A stretch of 64,000 nucleotides of DNA from Streptomyces sp. NRRL S-1022 (GTDB lineage: Bacteria > Actinomycetota > Actinomycetes > Streptomycetales > Streptomycetaceae): contig NZ_JOIU01000043.1 in NCBI RefSeq assembly GCF_000720135.1, forward strand, positions 1-64,000, given 5' to 3'. Every line of letters begins with the position of its first letter. Positions within the stretch are counted from its first letter, which is position 1. Shown in pieces: positions 56,347 through 64,000 of the stretch. Both the position numbers and the translations under genes were made by a program. Under the pieces are notes generated by a model, which was not told the DNA's origin, searched no databases, and was given only the letters and a program-made list of their open reading frames with translations.

Positions 56347-56378
56347 GTCCTCAGGGCCCGTCAGGGGGCCCTGAGGAC
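56347..56378 (+). terminator. lsrL terminator
   Basis: GTCCTCAGGGCCC (56347-56359) pairs perfectly with GGGCCCTGAGGAC (56366-56378), with a 6-nt loop, 16 bp after the lsrL stop codon. Confidence 0.75.
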
Positions 56379-56497
56379 CGTGCACTTGGGGCATACCGGG
56401 TCTTATGGGGAGCCGACTTGCGCTACCCCCCTGCTGATCAGCTAATGTCTGGGACACGCCGAGGGGCGAGGCCGGAAGGCCGGATCCCGAGGACCGT

Positions 56498-56569
56498 GCG
56501 GGTGTAGTTCAGTAGCAGAACATCCCCCTTCCAGGGGGAAGGCGCAGTGTGCAATTCCTGTCACCCGCT
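56498..56569 (+). tRNA. tRNA-Gly (TCC)
   Basis: A 72-nt cloverleaf. The acceptor GCGGGTG pairs with CACCCGC, and the loop CTTCCAG gives anticodon TCC. CCA is not encoded. Confidence 0.93.
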
Positions 56570-56649
56570 CTGCACCGCCGACACGACCACTGTTGTGGAT
56601 CAGGTAGGCTGGTGTTCGCACCGATCGGTGGGAGCCGATCGGGAGCAGT

Positions 56650-56722
56650 GCGGACGTAGCTCAGTTGGTAGAGCGCAACCTTGCCAAGGTTGAGGTCGCG
56701 AGTTCGAGCCTCGTCGTCCGCT
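56650..56722 (+). tRNA. tRNA-Gly (GCC), left copy
   Basis: A 73-nt cloverleaf. The acceptor GCGGACG pairs with CGTCCGC, and the loop TTGCCAA gives anticodon GCC. It is identical to the copy at 60335-60407 and forms the left end of a perfect 98-bp repeat. Confidence 0.95.
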
Positions 56723-56747
56723 CGGGATGAGACCCCGGTCCACTGGA
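56650..56747 (+). repeat. 98-bp perfect direct repeat, left copy
   Basis: The tRNA-Gly(GCC) and 25 bases of 3' flank (to CACTGGA at 56741-56747) are identical to 60335-60432, 3685 bp away. Identity ends just inside the first codons of the ABC ATPase frame. Confidence 0.95.
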
Positions 56748-57654
56748 GGTCACCGACCTCAGACGGGTCTACGGGGGCGGGTTCGAGGCCGTACGCGGAA
56801 TCACCTTCTCCGTGGCACGTGGAGAGATCTTCGCCGTGCTCGGCACCAACGGCGCCGGGAAGACCTCGACGGTCGAGCTGCTGGAAGGGCTCGCGGCACC
56901 GGCCGGCGGCCGGGTGCGGGTGCTCGGCCACGACCCCCACCGCGAACGGGCCGCCGTACGGCCGCGCACCGGCGTGATGCTCCAGGAGGGCGGCTTCCCC
57001 GCCGAGCTGACCGTCGCGGAGACCGCCCGGCTGTGGGCCGGCTGCACCAGCCGCGCCCGGCCGGAGGCCGAGGTGCTGGCACGGGTGGGACTGGCGGGCA
57101 GCACCGGGGTGCGGGTCAAGCAGCTGTCCGGCGGGGAGCGCAGACGGCTGGACCTGGCGCTCGCGCTGCTCGGCGACCCCGAGGTGCTGTTCCTCGACGA
57201 ACCGACGACCGGGCTCGACGCGGAGGGCCGCCGGGACACCTGGGAACTGGTCCGCGCCCTGCGTGACGGGGGCACCACCGTGCTGCTCACCACGCACTAC
57301 CTGGAGGAGGCCGAGGACCTCGCCGACCGTCTCGCCATCCTGCACCGGGGCCGGATCGCCGCCTCCGGAACGCCGGCCGAGGTCACCGCCGGCCGCCCCG
57401 CCCGGATGTCCTTCGAACTGCCCGACGGCTACTTCCCCGGCGATCTGCCGCCCCTGGCCGGACTCGGCGTCTGCGGGCACGAGAGCGACGGCCGGGTGGT
57501 GCGGCTGCACACCCGCGAACTCCAGCGGACCGCCACCGCGGTGCTCGCCTGGGCCGAGCGGGCCGGCGTCGAACTGCGCGCGCTGGACGTGCGCTCGGCC
57601 TCGCTGGAGGAAGCCTTCCTCGGGATCGCCCGGGAAGAGGAGGCGGCGGCATGA
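56743..57654 (+). CDS. ABC transporter ATP-binding protein, 5' end uncertain
   Basis: An ATPase of about 303 residues of the drug/antibiotic exporter class (DrrA-like). The frame opens with LEVTDLRRVYGGGFEAVRG and contains Walker A GTNGAGKTS, signature LSGGERRRLDLAL, Walker B VLFLDEPTTG and the switch His in LLTTHYLEE. A C-terminal extension follows. There is no ATG, GTG or TTG in frame between the upstream stop (56728) and GTG 56812, which lies after the first strand. ATG 56727 is one base out of frame; removing one C from CCCC (56733-56736) would give MRPGPLEVTD. It is coupled to the permease by an ATGA overlap. Confidence 0.82.
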   Translation: MEVTDLRRVYGGGFEAVRGITFSVARGEIFAVLGTNGAGKTSTVELLEGLAAPAGGRVRVLGHDPHRERAAVRPRTGVMLQEGGFPAELTVAETARLWAGCTSRARPEAEVLARVGLAGSTGVRVKQLSGGERRRLDLALALLGDPEVLFLDEPTTGLDAEGRRDTWELVRALRDGGTTVLLTTHYLEEAEDLADRLAILHRGRIAASGTPAEVTAGRPARMSFELPDGYFPGDLPPLAGLGVCGHESDGRVVRLHTRELQRTATAVLAWAERAGVELRALDVRSASLEEAFLGIAREEEAAA

Positions 57655-58439
57655 GCACCCTCGCCCCACGCACCGGCACGCCCTCCGTACGGCGGCTGCG
57701 GGCGCTGGCCCGGGCCGAACTGGCCCTCCTCGCCCGCAACCGCGGGATCGTGTTCACCGCGCTCCTGGCGCCGCTCGCGCTGCCGTTCAGCGTGCGCCCG
57801 GCCCTCGACGGGGTCGACCTGGCGAAGCAGGGCATCAGCGTCGGCGCGTCCATGTTCACGGCCGCGGTCGGCTTCGCCTTCCTGTTCGCCGTCTACTCCT
57901 CGCTCGTCAACGCCTACGTCGCCCGCCGGGAGGAACTCGTCCTCAAACGGCTGCGCACCGGTGAACTCACCGACACCGAGATCCTCACCGGCACCGCCCT
58001 GCCCGCCATGATCCTCGGCCTCGCGCAGGCCCTGGTGCTGGGCGCCGGGTGCGCGGTGCTGCTGCACGCCGGGGCGCCCCGGGCGCCGTACCTGACCCTG
58101 CTGGGGCTGGCGGCCGGGCTGGTGCTGAGCGCCGCGCTCGCCGCGCTCACCGCGTCCGTCACCCGGACCGTGGAGAGCGGCCAGGTCACCGCGCTGCCGC
58201 TGGTGTTCGTGTCGATGACGGGCTCGGGGATCATGATCCCCACCGAGGTCATGCCGGAAAAGCTCGCCTCCGTCTGCGAGCTGCTCCCGCTGTCCCCCGC
58301 GGTCCGGCTCGTCCGGGCGGGCTGGACCGGCCACACGAGCGCGTACGAGGTGTTCGGCGCCCTCGCGGCCACGCTGGCCTGGACCGTGGTGGCGGTGTTT
58401 GCTGTACGACGGTGGTTCCGCTGGGAACCCCGGCGCTGA
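57651..58439 (+). CDS. ABC-2 type transporter permease
   Basis: A 262-residue membrane protein with six predicted helices. It has the ABC-2 permease pattern: an N-terminal amphipathic segment (RALARAELALLARNRGIVF), then paired helices and a late SGIMIPTEVMPEKL re-entrant region. It forms the channel for the ATPase encoded just upstream, whose stop codon overlaps its ATG by 4 bp. With the downstream sensor kinase and response regulator it makes the common exporter-plus-two-component module that detects and pumps out an envelope-active compound. The substrate is unknown. Confidence 0.87.
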   Translation: MSTLAPRTGTPSVRRLRALARAELALLARNRGIVFTALLAPLALPFSVRPALDGVDLAKQGISVGASMFTAAVGFAFLFAVYSSLVNAYVARREELVLKRLRTGELTDTEILTGTALPAMILGLAQALVLGAGCAVLLHAGAPRAPYLTLLGLAAGLVLSAALAALTASVTRTVESGQVTALPLVFVSMTGSGIMIPTEVMPEKLASVCELLPLSPAVRLVRAGWTGHTSAYEVFGALAATLAWTVVAVFAVRRWFRWEPRR

Positions 58440-58455
58440 GGAACGGGGGGCGGGC

Positions 58456-59700
58456 GTGGTGGGGCGGATACGACGGTGGCAGCAGCGGCACTGGCGCGAG
58501 CGGAGCAAGGCCGAACGGGTCGAGCTGTACACGGTCGCCACCTGGTACGTCACGACCTGGTTGTTCTCGCTCGGCTGGCTGCTGCTCCCCCTGGTCGGCG
58601 GGCTCGGCCACCGGCCCGTGGCCCTCGTCCTCGGCAGCCTGGTCCTCCTGGTGGTGACCCTGCAGTGCGCGGTCTCCCACCGGCTGACCCGGCCCGCGCT
58701 CGACCACTACCTGGGGCGCGCCCGGCTGCCGGCCGGGGCGTACGGCCTCCCGGCCGTGCTGCTGGGGCTGGCGCTCGCGCTGCTCGTGGCGCTCGCCGCG
58801 CTGGACGCGGCCGACCCGGTGGCGGTCCGGCTGGGGATCGGCACCGCCCTGCTGCCGTTCGGCGTGCTCTGCGGACTCACCGTCCCGGTACGGGTGTTCC
58901 TGCGCGGGACGGCCCTGCTCGCGGTGCTGCTCATGGGGGCCGTCGGGCTCGCCGACCGCGACGGCCCCGGGATCCTCGTGACCGGTGTGATGGTCGCCTT
59001 CCAGGCGGTGTTCTCGCTGCTCGCCTTCCGCTGCGGTGCCTGGACCCTGGCCGTGCTGTGGGAGGCCGAGCGGGCCCGTGAGGCGGAGGCCCGGCTCGCC
59101 GTCGCCGAGGAGCGGCTGCGGTTCGGGCGGGACCTGCACGACGTGCTGGGCCGGAACCTGTCGGTGATCTCGCTGAAGAGCGAGCTGGCGGTGCAACTGG
59201 CCCGGCGGGGACGGCCGGAGGCCGTGGAGCAGATGATCGAGGTGCAGCGCATCGCACAGGAGTCGCAGCGCGAGGTGCGGGCCGTCGTGCGCGGATACCG
59301 GGAGGCCGACCTCGGGGCCGAACTCGCCGGTGCTCACGGTGTGTTGACGGCCGCGGGAATCGACTGCGAGGTGCGTGCGGAGACCGGCGGGCTGCCGGCC
59401 GAGGTGCAGTCCGCGCTCGGCTGGGTGGTGCGCGAGGCGACCACCAACGTGCTGCGGCACGGGGACGCGGGCCGGTGCGAGGTGGAACTCGCGGTGCGTG
59501 CGGGGCATGTGGTGCTGACGGTGGAGAACGACGGGCTCGCGGCGCCCGGCGGTGGCGGCGGCTCCGGGCTCGCCGGGCTGCGGGAGCGGCTCGCCGCCGT
59601 GGACGGAACCCTGGAGGCGGGCATCGTGGGCGCGGGCCGGGACCGGTTCCGGCTGGTGGCGGACATACCCCTGAGAACTGTGGAAGGAGTCACCTCGTGA
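58456..59700 (+). CDS. Sensor histidine kinase (NarL/DesK type)
   Basis: A 414-residue membrane kinase. Six hydrophobic segments (about 30-190) are followed by a short coiled coil and the HisKA_3 dimerisation domain with the phospho-acceptor His in GRDLHDVLGRNLSVISL. The HATPase domain (about 310-405) has an REATTNVLRHG N-box and a GGGSGLAGLRERL Gly-rich box. The start GTG 58456 is preferred because a G-rich ribosome-binding site lies upstream and the longer frame overlaps the permease gene. It phosphorylates the response regulator encoded next, with GTGA overlap. Confidence 0.88.
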   Translation: MVGRIRRWQQRHWRERSKAERVELYTVATWYVTTWLFSLGWLLLPLVGGLGHRPVALVLGSLVLLVVTLQCAVSHRLTRPALDHYLGRARLPAGAYGLPAVLLGLALALLVALAALDAADPVAVRLGIGTALLPFGVLCGLTVPVRVFLRGTALLAVLLMGAVGLADRDGPGILVTGVMVAFQAVFSLLAFRCGAWTLAVLWEAERAREAEARLAVAEERLRFGRDLHDVLGRNLSVISLKSELAVQLARRGRPEAVEQMIEVQRIAQESQREVRAVVRGYREADLGAELAGAHGVLTAAGIDCEVRAETGGLPAEVQSALGWVVREATTNVLRHGDAGRCEVELAVRAGHVVLTVENDGLAAPGGGGGSGLAGLRERLAAVDGTLEAGIVGAGRDRFRLVADIPLRTVEGVTS

Positions 59701-60311
59701 GCGCTCCGGTACGGCTGCTGCTCGCCGACGACGAGCATCTGATCCGGGGTGCGCTGGCCGCGCTGCTGTCCCTGGAGGACGACCTGCTGGTCGTCGCGGA
59801 GGCGGCGAGCGGGCCCGAGGCGCTGGCCATGGCCCGGGCGCACCGGCCCGACGTGGCCGTGCTCGATCTGCAGATGCCGGGCGCCGACGGTGTGAGGGTC
59901 GCCACAACCCTGCGCACCGAACTGCCGGGCTGCCAGGTGCTGATCGTCACCGGGCACGGCCGGCCCGGGCATCTGAAGCGGGCGCTCGCCGCCGGTGTGC
60001 GCGGGTTCGTCCCGAAGACCGTCAGCGCCCGGCGGCTTGCCGAGATCATCCGCACGGTGCACGCCGGAAACCGTTACGTCGATCCCGAGTTGGCCGCCGA
60101 CGCGATCTCCGCCGGGGACTCGCCGCTGACCGCGCGGGAGGCCGAGGTGCTGGAGCTGGCCGCCGACGGAGCGCCGGTCGCGGAGATCGCCGAGCGGGCC
60201 GCGCTGTCGCCGGGGACCGTGCGCAACTACCTCTCCTCGGCCGTCTCGAAGCTGGGCGTCGAGAACCGTCATGCGGCGGTGCGTCTCGCACGTGCGCGAG
60301 GTTGGGTATAG
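59697..60311 (+). CDS. NarL/LuxR-type response regulator
   Basis: A 204-residue regulator. The receiver domain (1-120) has DDEH at the acidic pocket, the phospho-acceptor Asp in VAVLDLQMPG and the conserved Lys in FVPKTVSA. The C-terminal LuxR helix-turn-helix (about 140-200) reads SPLTAREAEVLELAADG, then PGTVRNYLSSAVSKLG. It is translationally coupled to the kinase (GTGA), with GAAGGAG upstream. It probably activates the adjacent ABC genes. A tRNA promoter overlaps its last codons. Confidence 0.92.
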   Translation: MSAPVRLLLADDEHLIRGALAALLSLEDDLLVVAEAASGPEALAMARAHRPDVAVLDLQMPGADGVRVATTLRTELPGCQVLIVTGHGRPGHLKRALAAGVRGFVPKTVSARRLAEIIRTVHAGNRYVDPELAADAISAGDSPLTAREAEVLELAADGAPVAEIAERAALSPGTVRNYLSSAVSKLGVENRHAAVRLARARGWV

Positions 60312-60312
60312 T
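60307..60312 (+). promoter_or_regulatory. -10 element TATAGT before the right tRNA-Gly
   Basis: TATAGT overlaps the response regulator stop codon and lies 23 bp before the tRNA-Gly at 60335. It suggests that this tRNA copy has its own promoter, and it is not part of the 98-bp repeat. Confidence 0.5.
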
Positions 60313-60334
60313 TGCTCTCGCGCAACGGCGCACT

Positions 60335-60407
60335 GCGGACGTAGCTCAGTTGGTAGAGCGCAACCTTGCCAAGGTTGAGGTCGCGAGTTCGAGCCTCGTC
60401 GTCCGCT
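60335..60407 (+). tRNA. tRNA-Gly (GCC), right copy
   Basis: Identical to 56650-56722, with a complete cloverleaf and anticodon GCC. It lies tail to tail with the broken end of purC. Confidence 0.95.
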
Positions 60408-60432
60408 CGGGATGAGACCCCGGTCCACTGGA
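60335..60432 (+). repeat. 98-bp perfect direct repeat, right copy
   Basis: Identical to 56650-56747. Its right boundary (60432) coincides within about 3 bp with the point where homology to PurC begins (Pro275 codon at 60435-60437). Confidence 0.95.
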
Positions 60433-60434
60433 TC

Positions 60435-61259
60435 CGGCAGCGCCGGCGGGGGCTGCTCGCTCTTGCGGTCCCAGCCGGAGGCCGGCGAGGTCAGCCAGTT
60501 ACGGACGTACTGCTTGTCGTACGACGGCTGGGCGCGGCCCGGCTGCCACTGGTCGGCGGGCCAGAAGCGGGAGGAGTCCGGGGTGAGGACCTCGTCGGCG
60601 AGGACGAGGGCGTCGCCGTCGAAGCCGAACTCGAACTTGGTGTCGGCCAGGATGATCCCCCGGTCCCGGGCGATGTCCCGGGCGCGGGAGTACACCGCGA
60701 GCGTGGCCTGGCGCAGCTGGGCGGCGGTCTCCGCGCCGACCTGGCGGGCCACCTCCTCGTAGGAGACGTTCTCGTCGTGCTCGCCGACCTCGGCCTTGGT
60801 GGCCGGGGTGAAGATCGGGGCCGGGAGTTCGGAGCCGTCGACGAGGCCCTCGGGGAGAGCGAGGCCGCAGACCGTACGGGACTCGTCGTACTCCAGCAGG
60901 CCGGAGCCGGTGAGGTAGCCGCGGGCCACGCACTCCACCGGGACCATCTTCAGCGACTTGCAGATCAGCGTGCGGCCCGCCCAGTCGGCCGGGGCGCCCT
61001 CGGGCAGCTCGGTGCTGATGACGTGGTTGTCGGCGAGGTCGCGGAGCTGGTCGAACCACCACAGGGAGAGCTGGGTGAGCACCCGGCCCTTGTCGGGGAT
61101 CTCCGTGGGCAGCACCCAGTCATAGGCGGACATGCGGTCGCTGGCGACCATCACGAGGTCGCCCGCCTCGTTCCGGTACAGCTCGCGCACCTTCCCGGTG
61201 TGCAGGTGCACCAGGCCCGGAACCTCGATCGGCTCGGGCTTTTCTACGAATCCGGACAC
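60435..61259 (-). CDS. purC: SAICAR synthetase, C-terminus replaced at a tRNA junction
   Basis: This frame encodes PurC, which joins aspartate to CAIR in purine synthesis. From GTG 61259 (GGGGAGG upstream) it follows the family closely: LVHLHTGKVRELY, VASDRMSAYDWVLPTEIPDKG, ARGYLTGSGLLEY, LADTKFEFGFDG, and ADEVLTPDSSRFWP. It continues through SEQPPPALP to residue 275. A normal actinobacterial PurC continues for about 22-33 more residues as a final helix. Here the frame instead runs antisense through the tRNA-Gly repeat and the response regulator, with no stop until 59334. The gene therefore looks broken, or the assembly is wrong at this point. Confidence 0.8.
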
Positions 61260-61329
61260 GGTTCCTCCCCGTGGTTATGACCAAGTGCCTCGATTCTCCC
61301 GTATGGGGGTGATAGGGCGCGCCCGGGGG

Positions 61330-62829
61330 TCAGTCGCGTTTGCAGATGCGGTCCAGCAGGTTCGCCGTGGCCCGCTGGATACGGGCGTCCACATGGCCGG
61401 GGCGGTCCAGGGCCGGGGACCAGGCGAAGGTGCCGGAGGCGAACACCCAGGCACCGGAGGGAGCCCGGTACAGGGACGTCTCCTGGTGGCGCAGGACGCC
61501 GTCGTTGTCGGCGTACGGGGAGTGGGCGAGCAGGATGCGCTCGTCGTGCTCGGGCAGCGGGATGCGCGGGAAGTAGCGGTCCGCCTCACCGGCGACCAGG
61601 CCCGCGATCTCGTCGCCCTCGTGCGCGCCGGTCGTCTCCCACAGCCAGTGGCCGCCGTTGCGGACGATCAGCGGGTGCGGCTCGGGCACCCGGCCCGCGT
61701 ACTGGATGCCGACCAGTTGCTGCTCGGGCCGGTCGATCTCCCGCCACAGCACCGGCCGGCCCGGGCCCTTGCGCTTGCGGCAGGTCAGCAGCCGGTCCGG
61801 GACACCGGACGCGGACGGGGCCAGCTCCACCTGCCAGTACATGGTGTTGGCGGAGAGGAAGACCAGCGAGGTGCCCCGGTCGCGGGCGTCCTCGACGGCC
61901 CGGCGCATCGGCACCGACCAGTACTCGTCGTGGCCCGGGAAGACCAGGCCCCGGTAGCGGGTGGGGTCGATGCGGCCGGCGTGCAGGTCGCGGGCCTCGG
62001 CGTAGGCGATGTCGTAGCCGTAGCGCTCGGCCCAGCGGATGAAGTCGTAGGCGTGGCCGACGTGCAGGGGCAGGCCCGCGCCCGCGTAGGGGCGGTCGAA
62101 GGAGACCGTGGTGGCCGCGTCGGCCTCGCCGAGCAGCCGGCCCTCCTCGTCCCAGGCGTGGTAGAGGCTGGCGCCCGTGTGGCCGTCCTCCGGGTACAGG
62201 TTGTAGGCCTGCCAGGTGATGTCCGGCAGCAGCAGGAGCAGGTCGGCCGGGTGGTCGTCGCGTACCGCGAAGGGCACGTGGGAGCGGTAGCCGTCGGCCG
62301 TGGTGAGGACGGCCACATAGGCGCCGATGCTCCAGTAGGAGGGCACCTGGAGGCGCCAGGACAGCCACCAGTGGTGGCAGGAGACCGTGCGGTCGGCGGT
62401 CAGCGGCCGGGGCTGGACGATCCCGGAGAGCCGGGGACTCGTGGTGATCTTGGCGGCGCCGTCACCGCCGTAGTGGCCGATGCGGTAGATGTCGACGCTG
62501 AACTCCTGCGGCGGGTCGACCGTGATGTGGAAGTCGATCGCCTCGCCGGGCGCGACCGCGCCGGTGGACGTGAAGCCCTTGACCTGGCGGTGCACGTCGT
62601 CGGCCGAGCGGGGGCCGGCTCCGGCCGCGCGGGGCGCCGGGACGCGTGCCCGGCCACTGCCGGTGAGCTGCTGCGGGCTGGCGTCGACGTACCACGGCAC
62701 GACGTGGCCGGTGTCGTCGAAGTACGTCTCACTGCCGCGCAGCCAGGGCACGGGGCCCAGGCCGAAGGGGTCCGTGACGGCGTGCGCGAGTGCTCCGGAC
62801 TCCCAGCGGCGGATGTGGTCCGTGGCCAT
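61330..62829 (-). CDS. N,N-dimethylformamidase beta subunit-like protein
   Basis: A 499-residue protein. An N-terminal beta-rich domain (about 40-170; GEAIDFHITVDPPQEFSVDIYRIGHYGGDGA in pieces) precedes a large C-terminal domain. The latter shows HHWWLSWRLQVP, PDITWQAYNLYP, RYRGLVFPGHDEYWS and TMYWQVEL, as in the large subunit of N,N-dimethylformamidase, an iron amidohydrolase. No small subunit gene is nearby and there is no signal peptide. The amide substrate is unknown. The start is ATG 62829 with GGGAGGGGAG upstream. It lies 70 bp upstream of purC on the same strand. Confidence 0.75.
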   Translation of the reverse strand: MATDHIRRWESGALAHAVTDPFGLGPVPWLRGSETYFDDTGHVVPWYVDASPQQLTGSGRARVPAPRAAGAGPRSADDVHRQVKGFTSTGAVAPGEAIDFHITVDPPQEFSVDIYRIGHYGGDGAAKITTSPRLSGIVQPRPLTADRTVSCHHWWLSWRLQVPSYWSIGAYVAVLTTADGYRSHVPFAVRDDHPADLLLLLPDITWQAYNLYPEDGHTGASLYHAWDEEGRLLGEADAATTVSFDRPYAGAGLPLHVGHAYDFIRWAERYGYDIAYAEARDLHAGRIDPTRYRGLVFPGHDEYWSVPMRRAVEDARDRGTSLVFLSANTMYWQVELAPSASGVPDRLLTCRKRKGPGRPVLWREIDRPEQQLVGIQYAGRVPEPHPLIVRNGGHWLWETTGAHEGDEIAGLVAGEADRYFPRIPLPEHDERILLAHSPYADNDGVLRHQETSLYRAPSGAWVFASGTFAWSPALDRPGHVDARIQRATANLLDRICKRD

Positions 62830-63055
62830 GGTCGCTCCCCTCCCTCATGCCCCCCGTGCCTGTCTCGGTGATGCACACTGTGCTCGGTCGTGCTGTCGTA
62901 TGTCGCTTGCGCTTGCCAAAGGCGTGGTCGGTCCCAGCACATCACATAACGCACGGGCCCGGTCACTAGTCGTTGCGAATTGACCTGAAGTGGAAGTCGT
63001 CTTTCCGTTACGACGGGGGAAGCGGGGACTTCCGGGGGCGCCTGGGGTCTCCCGC
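62830..63055. other. Intergenic region
   Basis: 226 bp between two minus-strand genes. It is less GC-rich around 62890-62990. No clear promoter pair or terminator is found. Confidence 0.4.
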
Positions 63056-63991
63056 TCAGACGAGTCTCACGGGCTTCTCCGGGCGTATGCCGGACGCGGC
63101 CAGCCAGTCGCGCAGCGGCCCCGGGTCCCCCTCCTCGATCAGGCTGCGGACCCTCGGCGCCAGGTCGGCGGCCCGCTCGCCGCCCAGCAGCAGGGACGGG
63201 CCGTCCAGCCAGTCCAGGGCGGGGGCCGCGCCGGCGGTGTCCACGGCCGCGCAGCACACCAGCGCCGTGACGTGGTCGGCGAGGAGTTCGCGTGCGGTGC
63301 GCTGGGGTTGCAGCGGGAAGGGGGGCAGGATGCCGTCGCAGTCGTCCCAGCGCGGGCTGTCGGGGGCCTGGCCGGAGAGCGGCGTGCCCTCGCGGGCCAG
63401 TTCGGCGCTGAGGCCCGCGGCGAGGGCGGCGCTGCGCGTCGCCTGCGGGAAGTCCTCCCCCTCGGCCTCGTCCTCGGCGTCCGGGAACCCGTTCGCACCG
63501 CCCGTGCGGGTCTCGTCCTCGGGTGTGGGCGACCCCTGGGGAAACTGCTCGGCGCCGGCGTCGTCGGCGGCGGCGTGGCGGGCGGGCCGGGGGTCTTCTT
63601 CGGCCAGGTGGTCCAGGACCCGGGCCAGGGTGGGACCGGCCGGGGTGTGGGAGGGACGGACGCCCAGACTGTCCAGGACCCGGTGGAGGCGGGCCGCGTC
63701 GGTGCGCCAGGTGCGGTCGACGACCTCCTCCGGATACGCCTGCCAGTCCACCGGCGCCCAGCCGGGTCCGGTCTCGGCGGGGCCGCCGTGGAAGAGCCGC
63801 GCGGCGAGCAGCGAGGTGGCCTCGTCCACCGTGCCGGGCTCCTCCAGCAGATCGCAGGCGGGGCGCTCGCCTAGCCGGGAGGTGAAGCCCTCGGCGAGCC
63901 GGTCGCGGCGGGACAGCTCGGTGAGCGCCGCGACCACGCCCGCGTCCAGCCGGGACGGCCAGCGGCCCATGCGCCAGGCGGGCAGCGCCAC
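63056..63991 (-). CDS. Uncharacterised protein, possibly partial at the window edge
   Basis: A frame of 311 residues that may extend beyond base 64000; the first in-frame start inside the window is GTG 63991, and the frame stays open to the edge (LTRVALPAW). It begins LPAWRMGRWPSRLDAGVVAALTELS in pieces and contains a disordered acidic stretch (about 150-195; EDETRTGG, DAEDEAEGEDFP). It ends IRPEKPVRLV. There is no membrane segment, signal peptide or recognised domain. Cysteines CC near residue 250 are notable. The function is unknown. Confidence 0.6.
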   Translation of the reverse strand: MALPAWRMGRWPSRLDAGVVAALTELSRRDRLAEGFTSRLGERPACDLLEEPGTVDEATSLLAARLFHGGPAETGPGWAPVDWQAYPEEVVDRTWRTDAARLHRVLDSLGVRPSHTPAGPTLARVLDHLAEEDPRPARHAAADDAGAEQFPQGSPTPEDETRTGGANGFPDAEDEAEGEDFPQATRSAALAAGLSAELAREGTPLSGQAPDSPRWDDCDGILPPFPLQPQRTARELLADHVTALVCCAAVDTAGAAPALDWLDGPSLLLGGERAADLAPRVRSLIEEGDPGPLRDWLAASGIRPEKPVRLV

Positions 63992-64000
63992 CCTGGTCAG

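Noticed and set aside
56740..60311. Classical integrative element between the tRNA-Gly copies
   Set aside because: No integrase, excisionase or replication gene is present; only the transporter and two-component genes occur.
59334..61259. A 641-residue PurC with a natural long C-terminal extension
   Set aside because: The extra 366 residues are the antisense of a complete tRNA-Gly and of a well-formed response regulator gene and show no domain, so this is read-through past a lost stop codon.

Overview
This 64 kb window is high-GC actinobacterial DNA that I read as Streptomyces core chromosome. The evidence is the very GC-rich third codon positions, frequent GTG starts, and recognisable genus markers: bldC, an atrA-like TetR gene, a sporulation-associated orf1590-type regulator, an LsrL-type Lsr2 paralogue, and a parS site. 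Gene content and order match, from memory and not from a search, the S. coelicolor interval around SCO4069 to SCO4121, read in the opposite direction.

Left part (1-24900). The left edge looks like the multi-promoter leader of an rRNA operon transcribed leftward out of the window. Next come a divergent MarR/MFS pair, a methyltransferase, a PAS-SpoIIE-ATPase phosphatase, and a type II NADH dehydrogenase divergent from atrA. A membrane-anchored ECF-like sigma factor with an external NPCBM domain faces a large SARP-type regulator. A degenerate asparagine-synthetase-like protein and the sporulation regulator follow. Then lhgO, trmB and a PrsW-like protease face an aldo/keto reductase and an M23 peptidase under a c-di-AMP (ydaO) riboswitch. 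A second SpoIIE-type phosphatase closes this part.

Middle part (25000-44700). Initiator tRNA is followed by an accessory riboflavin-type island: an inverted-order RibD-like protein, a MarR regulator and GTP cyclohydrolase II, with matching inverted repeats at both promoters. Then come a TetR gene, tRNA-Lys, an APC permease, a DEAD-box helicase with a 45-bp tandem repeat, a small lipoprotein, a minimal zincin and a metallophosphoesterase. A tRNA-Glu/Asp/Phe cluster contains a perfect parS. It is followed by a GGCT-fold protein, secreted and membrane proteins, hrpA, and a second tRNA-Asp whose 3' end and terminator are partly duplicated.

Right part (44700-64000). bldC has a long regulatory upstream region. 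Valine dehydrogenase and a DUF3073 protein precede a purine block: purM, purF, the overlapping purL-purQ-purS operon, and purC further right. lsrL and tRNA-Gly genes lie beside them. An ABC transporter plus two-component module sits between two perfect 98-bp repeats, each containing a complete tRNA-Gly(GCC). At the right repeat purC loses its C-terminus and stop codon. At the left repeat the ABC ATPase has no in-frame start. This junction is the most unusual thing in the window. A dimethylformamidase-like protein and an uncharacterised gene reaching the right edge complete the window.
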